From Acidobacteria bacterium Ga0077553 (GTDB taxonomy: Bacteria > Acidobacteriota > Terriglobia > Bryobacterales > Bryobacteraceae): 34,547 bases of DNA. The stretch covers positions 1 through 34,547 of the forward strand of contig LNFE01000278.1 in the NCBI GenBank assembly GCA_001464575.1, read 5' to 3'. Below the pieces are notes generated by a model. That model saw nothing but the letters and a program-made list of their open reading frames with translations. It was not told the origin of the DNA and did not search any database. A program made the position numbers and the translations under genes. This document shows positions 7,843-14,909 of the stretch, piece by piece (the stretch's first letter is position 1; every line of letters begins with the position of its first letter).

Positions 7843-9573
7843 ATGCGTTCTCCCAAAGCTAGCTCACGCGCGAAAGCCATCAAAGCCGGATCCTCCGGTC
7901 TTTTGAAGTGTCCCACCGGCATCCACGGACTCGACGAGATTACCGAAGGCGGACTTCCGCAAGGGCGCCCTACGCTCGTTTGCGGCGGCGCCGGCTGCGG
8001 CAAAACCTTGCTCGGCCTCGAATTCCTCGTCCGCGGAGCCCTCGAATTCGACCAACCTGGCGTCTGTCTCTCCTTTGAGGAAACGGCCGACGAACTCGCC
8101 GACAACGTGGCTTCGCTCGGATTTGATCTGGCCGGTTTGATCAAGCGTAAAAAACTGGCCATCGATCATATCTATCTCGAACGGAGTTTGATCGAGGAAA
8201 CCGGCGAATACGATCTGGAGCCACTCTTCCTCCGGCTTGGGCACGCCGTGGATTCCATCGGCGCCAAGCGGGTACTCCTCGATAGCATCGAGGCGTTATT
8301 CGCCGGGCTCGAAAATCAAGCGGTTTTGCGGTCGGAACTGCGGCGCTTGTTCCGGTGGCTCAAGGAGAGAAAGCTCACCACCATCGTTACCGGCGAACGT
8401 GGACAAAATACCCTCACCCGTCATGGCCTCGAAGAGTACCTCTCCGACTGCGTCATCCTGCTCGATCACCGGGTTACCGAAACGGTCCTGACGCGGCGTC
8501 TGCGCATCGTCAAGTTCCGTGGCTCAATGCACGGCACCAACGAGTACCCTTTCCTGATTGAAAGCGATGGCATCTCCGTACTGCCGGTCACTTCCATGGC
8601 TCTCGAGTCCGCGGCTTGCCTCGACCGGGTCTCCACCGGCGTTCCCGCGCTCGACTCGATGTTCGGCGGCCACGGCTACTATCGGGGAAGCAGCATTCTC
8701 GTCTCAGGCACCTCCGGCACGGGGAAAACCAGCTTGGCAGCGCACTTGGTCGACGCCGCCTGCGCCCGCGGAGAGAAATGCATCTTCTTTTCTTTTGAAG
8801 AATCGCCCGGCCAGATCATGCGCAACATGCGGTCCATCGGGATCGACCTGAACCGCTGGGTCGGCCAAGGTCTCCTCCATTTTCATTCCGTTCGGCCAAC
8901 GACGTTCGGCCTCGAAATGCATCTTGTGAAAATGCACAAGATCAGATTACTGCACGCCGGCACGGAACCGGAGACCCGCAGCATCCTGCTGCGGCTAATC
9001 GATTTTCTCAAGGAAAAACAGATCACAGCCATCCTCACCACCTTGACCAGCGGGGCCTCTCATCAGGAGCAGACCGAGATTGATATCTCTTCGCTGGTAG
9101 ACGCGTGGCTGCTCCTGCGTGATATCGAAACCGGGGGCGAACGAAATCGGGTTATCTACGTCCTGAAGGCGCGCGGCATTGCCCACTCCAATCAGATTCG
9201 GGAATTTTTACTAACCCGTAATGGAATCGAACTGCGGGAGATCTACCTGGGTGAAGCAGGACTACTGACGGGCTCCGCCCGCGTCACGCAGGAAGCAAAA
9301 GACGCCTCCGCCGCTCTGCTCAGCCGGCAGGATATCGAACGGAAACAGCTTCTGCTGGAACGTAAACGAAAGGCTCTCGACGCACAGATCGCCGCTCTCC
9401 ATTTAGACCTGGAGGCCGAAGAGCTCGAGTCGGAACAACTGATCGCCCAGGAAAAATTGAAGCTAGAGAAATGGGAGCGGGATCGCGGAGAGTTGGTCAC
9501 CAGCCGCTTCGCGAACAAAGCTCCGCAGGAAGAATCTAGCAGCCGCCCCAAAGTTCGTCGAGGTCGCAGCTAA
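7843..9573 (+). CDS. kaiC: KaiC-like double-domain ATPase lacking the second Walker B segment
   Basis: This 576-residue protein has two RecA-like KaiC domains. CI has Walker A GGAGCGKT (48-55), the Glu pair at 79-80 (FEETADE) and Walker [12 protein letters not shown] with Asp147. CII has Walker A GTSGTGKT (289-296), the Glu pair at 319-320 and the phosphorylation-site region ending IDISSLVD, where Ser416-Ser417 align with the Ser-Thr autophosphorylation pair of cyanobacterial KaiC. In CII, however, the sequence passes directly from MHK (364-366) to LLHAGT. I expect about 15 more residues there, including the hydrophobic strand and Asp of Walker B. A charged coiled-coil tail (about 485-560) follows CII. 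I chose ATG 7843 over the TTG at 7798. It is the first gene of a kaiC-kaiB-kaiB-kinase operon. KaiC is an ATPase and autokinase; here CII activity is doubtful. Confidence 0.93.
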   Translation: MRSPKASSRAKAIKAGSSGLLKCPTGIHGLDEITEGGLPQGRPTLVCGGAGCGKTLLGLEFLVRGALEFDQPGVCLSFEETADELADNVASLGFDLAGLIKRKKLAIDHIYLERSLIEETGEYDLEPLFLRLGHAVDSIGAKRVLLDSIEALFAGLENQAVLRSELRRLFRWLKERKLTTIVTGERGQNTLTRHGLEEYLSDCVILLDHRVTETVLTRRLRIVKFRGSMHGTNEYPFLIESDGISVLPVTSMALESAACLDRVSTGVPALDSMFGGHGYYRGSSILVSGTSGTGKTSLAAHLVDAACARGEKCIFFSFEESPGQIMRNMRSIGIDLNRWVGQGLLHFHSVRPTTFGLEMHLVKMHKIRLLHAGTEPETRSILLRLIDFLKEKQITAILTTLTSGASHQEQTEIDISSLVDAWLLLRDIETGGERNRVIYVLKARGIAHSNQIREFLLTRNGIELREIYLGEAGLLTGSARVTQEAKDASAALLSRQDIERKQLLLERKRKALDAQIAALHLDLEAEELESEQLIAQEKLKLEKWERDRGELVTSRFANKAPQEESSSRPKVRRGRS

Positions 9574-9574
9574 A

Positions 9575-9907
9575 ATGGCGCCGGCCGCCAAGCACGCCTC
9601 CGGCAAAGCACCTCTCGCAAAATGGGAGTTGAAGCTTTACGTAGCAGGACAAACCGCGAAATCCCTGCAAGCATTCAGCAACCTCAAAAAGATCTGCGAG
9701 GAACATCTGGCTGGGGAGTATCGCATCGAGGTCATCGACCTGCTGCAAAATCCCCAACTCGCCAAGGGCGATCAGATCTTCGCGCTTCCCACTCTCGTGC
9801 GAAAGCTCCCGGAGCCCGTCCGGAAAATCATCGGGGACCTCTCTAATACGGAGCGGGTGCTCGTGGGCCTTGACTTGCAATCACTTCCGCCAGGAAAGAA
9901 ATTATGA
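9575..9907 (+). CDS. kaiB: KaiB-like protein 1
   Basis: This 110-residue protein has the KaiB thioredoxin-like fold signature: an N-terminal strand [11 protein letters not shown], a helix with the [10 protein letters not shown] segment, the strand [12 protein letters not shown], the loop [12 protein letters not shown] and the end [20 protein letters not shown]. KaiB binds KaiC and modulates its ATPase or phosphorylation cycle. It starts one base after the kaiC stop codon, so translation is surely coupled. It differs clearly in sequence from the second KaiB copy just downstream, so the pair is an old duplication. Confidence 0.93.
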   Translation: MAPAAKHASGKAPLAKWELKLYVAGQTAKSLQAFSNLKKICEEHLAGEYRIEVIDLLQNPQLAKGDQIFALPTLVRKLPEPVRKIIGDLSNTERVLVGLDLQSLPPGKKL

Positions 9908-10284
9908 AACGGGTAAACGCGGCTGACAGCACGAAGGTATTCGAGGAAGCTCTCGCCGCGGAACCCCGCTCAGAGCAATATCACCTCAGTCTCTTCATCA
10001 CCGGAACCACCCCCAAGTGCGCTCGCGCCATCGAAAACATTCGAGCCATTTGCGAGGCGAATCTGCCTGGCCAGTACGAGCTCGAAGTCATCGATATCTA
10101 CCAACATCCGGAGCAGGCGCAACCAGAGCACATCGTCGTTACCCCAACTCTGGTCAAGAAACTACCGCTCCCCTTCCGTCGCGTGATTGGGGACCTTTCC
10201 GACAGCGACCGGGTTTTGGCCGGGCTGGATATCAACCGCCCGCCGCTGCCCGGCAAAACGCGGGAAAACAAGTATGACGCCTAA
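9904..10284 (+). CDS. kaiB: KaiB-like protein 2
   Basis: A 126-residue second KaiB, overlapping the first by four bases (ATGA). The core is [20 protein letters not shown], then [23 protein letters not shown] and [19 protein letters not shown]. It has an N-terminal extension of about 25 residues that the first copy lacks and a short charged tail. Tandem divergent kaiB genes next to kaiC and a PAS kinase are known from non-cyanobacterial Kai loci; one copy may bind KaiC and the other the kinase (inference). The next gene starts inside its last codons (ATG 10274). Confidence 0.92.
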   Translation: MKRVNAADSTKVFEEALAAEPRSEQYHLSLFITGTTPKCARAIENIRAICEANLPGQYELEVIDIYQHPEQAQPEHIVVTPTLVKKLPLPFRRVIGDLSDSDRVLAGLDINRPPLPGKTRENKYDA

Positions 10285-11871
10285 CCCACGGCCCACATCG
10301 CAAAAGGCCCTCCTGGAGCGCAACCGAGACCTGCAGGCCCGACTCGACGAAGCCGAAGAGACCCTCCGTGCTTTGCGAAGTGGTGAAGTAGACGCGCTCG
10401 TGGTTGCAGGCCCGGAGGGTAACAAGCCTACCGGATCATGGTCCAGGAGATGAGCGAAGGCGCCGTCACCCTTTCCCTCGACGGTCTCATCCTCTTCTCC
10501 AACGCAAGCTTTGCCGCCATGCTCGGCCGTCCTCTCGAACGGGTGATCGGAGAGCGACTGGTCGATGTTTTCGTCCCCGGGGACGCCGTCCTGGTCTCCG
10601 CCCTGCTCCAGAGCACAGGCCGAAGGAAAGCCGAAGTCCACTTGAGAATGGTGGACGCCGCCCCTCTGCCGGTCTACCTGTCCGTGCAGAATGTGCTCTT
10701 GAACGGCATCGGCTCGCTCTGCGCCATCATCACGGATTTGAGCGATCAGAAACGGTTTACGGAGATCACCGCCGTCCTCGAAGCGGTCCCCGCGGGCGTC
10801 TTCATTGCGCAGGATGCCGAATGTCGAAACATCCTCGGCAATAGCTGGGCGCACGAACTGCTGCGGATGCAGGCCCCGGCGAATATCTCGAAGTCCGCAT
10901 TCGAAATCGAGAAGCCGAGAACCTGGCGGGAGTTCAAGGACGGCATCGAAATCCCGGCCGGGGATATGCCCACGCAGCTCGCCGCGCGCACGGGCCAGCG
11001 CGTGCGCGACTTCGAGTTCGACGTGTTGTTCGACGATGGAGTGTTTCGAACTTGGCTCGGGAACGCCGTGCCCCTGTTTGATCCCACCGGCCGTCCTCGC
11101 GGGGCCGTGAGTTCCTTCATCGATATCACCGAGCGCCGCCGGAGTGCCGAAGCCCTCGAAGCAGCCAATGCCGAACTGCGCAGCTTCGGCGACGCCCTTA
11201 CCCAGGACCTTCGCGAGCCGCTGAGCATGGTCGTGAAGTTCACGCAGCTCCTGGCCGAGGAGTACCGGGGCAGGCTGGGACAGGACGCAGATGCCTATAT
11301 CTCCGATTCCGTCAAAGCCGCGCAAAACATTGAGGCCCTCCTAAAAGCCCTCCTGAACTACTGGGCCGTAACGCAGCAGAGCGGGCTGACCCCCTCCTCC
11401 GTAGACTGCAACCAAATGCTGTCCCGGACGTTGCGGCACTTCCACGCGGCCATTCAGGAAACTGGCGCCACCGTGACTACCAGCGCCTTGCCCACCATGG
11501 TGGCCGATGAGCCGCTGCTCGAGCAGGTCTTCCGGACGCTCATTGGCAATGCCCTCCAGTACCGGGGCAAGGCAGCGCCCACCATCCATATTTCCGCCGA
11601 GGCCACCTATGATCGTTGGCTCTTCTCCGTGCGGGATAACGGCATCGGCGTTGACGCGAAAAACCCGGAGCACATCTTCGGCATGTTCAAGCGACTGCAC
11701 GGGAGCGAAATCCCCGGCACGGGCATCGGCCTCACGCTTTGCAAAAAGATCGTCGAGCGCCATGGCGGACGCCTTTGGGTAGAGCGCGCCCCCGAAAACG
11801 GTGCGGCTTTTCGCTTTACCATTCCGGCTTCGCTCGACGCCATCCTGAAGTCCTCGCTGCCCAAAACATAG
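10274..11871 (+). pseudogene. PAS-containing sensor histidine kinase, frameshifted and lacking the phospho-acceptor His
   Basis: The gene is in two frames. Part one (10274-10453, 59 residues) starts inside the kaiB2 end. It carries the coiled-coil LQARLDEAEETLRALRSG and the conserved EVDALVVAGPEG, then runs out of register. Part two (in frame from about 10427; first ATG 10438) continues with AYRIMVQEMSEG, two PAS domains (about residues 1-105 and 110-235 from 10438), a dimerisation helix and a HATPase domain with N (GNALQYR), G1 (DNGIGVD), F and G2 (GTGIGLTL) boxes intact. Family members I recall have about ten more residues between GPEG and AYR; a 28-base deletion would explain the shift. 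The dimerisation motif reads LTQDLREPL, with Gln (256 from 10438) where the phospho-acceptor His should be. Restart at ATG 10438 could still give a shortened protein. Co-operonic with kaiC and kaiB. Confidence 0.85.
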
Positions 11872-12970
11872 CCAGCGCCGAAATGGCCAACAATGAGTTC
11901 ATGAACCCTGGAAGCTTTTCCTTTCGAGCAACCCATAGGAACATCGTTCGAAACCTCCCCCGATCGGGCAAGTCTGCCAGCTCTTTCGCCTCGCCAAGCC
12001 TTTCGGTTATCGCCCCGGCGGCCGCCTTGGCCCAAGACGAAACCACCACCACCGGCGCCGATCAACTGTCCCCCTTCGGCCGTTCCACGCGCAAACCGGC
12101 CCCGCTTGCCATCGGTTCCGGTGTGCGCGTTCTGGTGACGAACCGGGAGTGCGTCTGGCGGTCCACGCTGCCGCTGATAGCAACAGCATCATTCCCCCGG
12201 AACTACGTCGGATGGAACGGGTGCTCATCGGGGCCCAGGTTCAGGTAGCCGATTCTTCAGCCCGGATCTCTTCTCGAGACCCAACGCCGAATCTGCCTTT
12301 GCACGCTATTCGCCCGGAATCCCGAAGTCACCTACCGCTCGCCTTGTTCGTCCTCGCGGGCTCATTGGTCCGCAGATGAGGGCGCTGGCCCCGGGTTCCC
12401 TTCCCGCCCTCAGAGCGGTAAGCGGTTCGACGGGTCGGGAACGCGAATCGCCTTCGGCGACTTCCAATGCGACGTCGCCCGAAACATCCTGCGCGGAATT
12501 CACTCCCGGAGCGGCGGGTTTACCGAGCTGAGGACCTCTGTCGATTCCGGCCCCTCCCCCACCCTGCGTCTCATCGTCGGCTACAACCCCTGGCCGACCA
12601 CTGACCAACATATGACCAGATGACACCGTCGAAAACGGACAGGCCAAGCCATCCCGATCGTGGGTCAGCGAATCCCTGTTTCTGGAGCCGCACCAGCGCG
12701 TAGAAAGGCACGTGCGTCGCGGGTATCGTGGCGGCGGGGCTACCTTTCCAGCCTCCGCGCTCACTTGGTCGACGGCCGATGGCATAGCGAAAGTTCTCGC
12801 TTTGCCCGCGGCTATCGGCGCTCGCTGGTTCGGGGGGATGCTCATCCACCCCGGTCCATCGGCCTGACCAGAGTCCGGGTGGCCTCATTGCCCACGCATA
12901 ACCCAGACCTGCATTGCCCTTCAGGCGCCACGAGAGTACCATAGGGCTACTTTCCCCAAGGAGCCCCACG
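11872..12970. other. Gene-poor stretch, probably decayed sequence
   Basis: About 1.1 kb without a recognisable intact gene. Short fragments look protein-like in changing frames: one near 11905-12150 has a signal-peptide-like SLSVIAPAAALAQ, and one near 12150-12379 contains IIPPELRRMERVLIGAQVQV. Another, near 12424-12622, contains FGDFQCDVARNILRGIHSRSGGF. I cannot assign any of them. The pattern fits remnants of one or two genes broken by indels. The promoter and the AAGGAG ribosome-binding site (12958-12963) of the next gene lie at the right end. Confidence 0.5.
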
Positions 12971-13921
12971 ATGGAGCGCAAGCAACCGGCCGGTCTTCCC
13001 CATCTTCCACTTGGCGTACCCCGTCGCGGACCCCTGCAACGCCGATCGTTTCTCGATGGAGCCTGTCGGCTCGCCGCGGGCGGATCGATCGCCGGCGGTC
13101 TTCTCGCGATCTTTGCGCCGCCTGCTGCGTGGGCCCAAACGGGAATGCAGACTCACCCCGCCTCCGCCCGCGTGCTCGCTCAACTCCGCACCGGCTTCAC
13201 CTTCCAGATCTCGGTCGACGTCGCCACCCTGCCGCAGGGCCTCGCCGTGGCCGGCGCCGCGCTCAAAGCCGGCGTCCACATCGTCGAGATGGGAACGCCC
13301 CTGCTCAAGAACGAAGGGGTCGCCCACGTCGTGCCCGCCTTCCGCAAGCAGTTTCCCCAGGCGCTGCTCCTCGCCGATATGAAGACCATGGACGGCGGCG
13401 CCTCCGAAGCCCGCGGCGTCTACGCCGGCGGCGGCAACATCATCGATTTTCTCGCCCTCGCTGGCGTCGACACCGCCAAGGCCGTCTGCGCCGTGCGCGA
13501 CGAGTTCCGGCGCAACGATGCGGCGCTGCCCCGCCTCGCCTTTGCCGATATCCTCGTGCCCCATCAGGGGCCCGCGGCCCAAGCCGCGGAAACCGCGCTT
13601 CGTATGATCGACGCGGGGGTGGACGCCGTCGGCGTCCATCTCCAGTCGGACGCCCGCCGCGTGAACCCCAAGCTGATCGAGAGCGACTATCTCGGAGAGA
13701 TGGCCCGCGCCATCTTCGCTCGCGTTGGCAAGTCTGCTCCGGTGCAGGTGGTGGGCGGGCTCCACGCTGCTCAGGCTAAGCGCCTCGCCCGCGCCGGGCT
13801 GCGCGCCTTCGTCATCAGCGGCAATCTCGGCCAGCCGGACACGGTCACCCGCTATAACCTGCCGCCGGCCGAAATCGAACGGCTCGTAGCCGGTTTTATC
13901 GCCCAGGTCGGCGGGGCGTAG
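12971..13921 (+). CDS. Orotidine-decarboxylase-superfamily (HUMPS / hexulose-phosphate-synthase-like) protein with Tat signal
   Basis: This 316-residue protein is a TIM-barrel of the OMP decarboxylase suprafamily. The superfamily DxKxxD motif is present as DMKTMD (Asp136, Lys138, Asp141), preceded by GVHIVEMGTPLL and followed by FADILVP and QVVGGL...FVISGNLG. This is closest to hexulose-6-phosphate-synthase-like members. Unusually, an N-terminal extension of about 55 residues reads as a twin-arginine signal: QRRSFLDG (23-30), a hydrophobic stretch (35-52), and AWA-Q as a likely cleavage site. An AAGGAG ribosome-binding site lies 7 bases before ATG 12971, which fixes this start. The gene is transcribed alone and converges with the phytase gene; the stop codons are 10 bp apart and a small GGGGC-GTA-GCCCC hairpin covers the stop. 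The substrate is unknown; export would be unexpected for a sugar-phosphate enzyme. Confidence 0.82.
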   Translation: MERKQPAGLPHLPLGVPRRGPLQRRSFLDGACRLAAGGSIAGGLLAIFAPPAAWAQTGMQTHPASARVLAQLRTGFTFQISVDVATLPQGLAVAGAALKAGVHIVEMGTPLLKNEGVAHVVPAFRKQFPQALLLADMKTMDGGASEARGVYAGGGNIIDFLALAGVDTAKAVCAVRDEFRRNDAALPRLAFADILVPHQGPAAQAAETALRMIDAGVDAVGVHLQSDARRVNPKLIESDYLGEMARAIFARVGKSAPVQVVGGLHAAQAKRLARAGLRAFVISGNLGQPDTVTRYNLPPAEIERLVAGFIAQVGGA

Positions 13922-13931
13922 CCCCAAGCCT

Positions 13932-14909
13932 TCAGCGCCGGAGCCGCAGCCCCGTAGCGATCGCCTTCCAATCCACCAGAATGAAATTGTGCCGGCTGTC
14001 GTTCATCGCCACGAACAATCCGAACGGCGCAATGTCGATGCCGTCCGTCGTGTCCGCGCCCACGCGAAACACCCCGAGCTCCCGCAGCGTGTCCCGCGCA
14101 AACACGTGGAACTCGGAATTGCCGGGCTGCTGATCGGTCGCCACAATGTAGTTCTGGTAGATCGCAATCCCTTCGCGGTCGCCCTTCCAGCCACTCTCGG
14201 CGAATAGCGCCAACTGCTCGCCCGCCTGCGGATGCCCGGGGTCGGTATGATATTTGCGGATGCCCGCGCCTTCGTCCGAGTAGTACACGTGTTCGCGCTG
14301 GGCGTCCACGGCGATGGCTTCAATCTCCTTGCTCCCGCTGAAGTTGCCAAACTCCCGCACCTTCTCGCCGCGGACGTTGCCCTGGGCGTCGCCGGTCAAC
14401 CGGTACTGCCACAGGTAGCGGCCCGTCGGCCCGTTCTTCCGGCTCACGATCGCAAACAGCGCCTGGTCCCGCTTCCGCCGGTACAGCGCAACCCCCATGG
14501 GCTGGGCCATGGCGCCACTCTCGCCGGCAAACACGGGCACCGCTCCCAAATCCTGCAGCCCCTTCTCGGGCACCACTTCGAAGATCCGCAGTTGGCCCTT
14601 GTTCCGCTCGGTCGCCACGGCAATGTCCACCGTCCGGCCTCCCACGGAAAAGCCGTAAGCAACGTCGATATTGTTCGGCCGGTCCACGTTCGGCACCGTC
14701 ATCAGCCGGGTACCGTCCAGACGATAAACCGCAATCGCGCCCGCCGGCGCGGCGGCCTTGATCGTTCCCAAAATCAGACTCTTGCTCCGGTCCTTCGGAT
14801 GCACCCAGATCGCGGGATCATCCGTCTGCTGGGGCTCCGAGGCGGTCTCGCGCAGGGCTGCGATATCCACCTGCGCGAGTAGGCCTAACGACAGAAACAG
14901 CGGCAGCAT
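13932..14909 (-). CDS. Beta-propeller phytase (3-phytase family), secreted
   Basis: A 325-residue protein with a short signal peptide (MLPLFLSLGLLAQ). It has motifs of the calcium-dependent beta-propeller phytases: TDDPAIWVHP near the N-terminus, RPNNIDVAYG, then EIEAIAVD...YYSDEGAGI and WKGDREGIAIY, followed by TTDGIDIAP. These acidic loops hold the calcium ions that bind phytate. The enzyme would release phosphate from phytate in the periplasm or outside. Its ATG overlaps the stop of the upstream TonB-dependent receptor as TGATG, which forces translational coupling. The frame continues upstream to 15542 inside the receptor gene, but that is a shadow. It converges with the HUMPS gene. Confidence 0.9.
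   Translation of the reverse strand: MLPLFLSLGLLAQVDIAALRETASEPQQTDDPAIWVHPKDRSKSLILGTIKAAAPAGAIAVYRLDGTRLMTVPNVDRPNNIDVAYGFSVGGRTVDIAVATERNKGQLRIFEVVPEKGLQDLGAVPVFAGESGAMAQPMGVALYRRKRDQALFAIVSRKNGPTGRYLWQYRLTGDAQGNVRGEKVREFGNFSGSKEIEAIAVDAQREHVYYSDEGAGIRKYHTDPGHPQAGEQLALFAESGWKGDREGIAIYQNYIVATDQQPGNSEFHVFARDTLRELGVFRVGADTTDGIDIAPFGLFVAMNDSRHNFILVDWKAIATGLRLRR

Noticed and set aside
10162..11325. Minus-strand reading frame (387 aa) opposite the sensor kinase
   Set aside because: The plus strand encodes recognisable PAS and HATPase motifs; the antisense product resembles nothing.
12589..12608. 20-base near repeat shared with 20882-20901 (19 of 20 identical)
   Set aside because: It occurs in two gene-poor stretches but no longer similarity surrounds it; chance in GC-rich DNA cannot be excluded.
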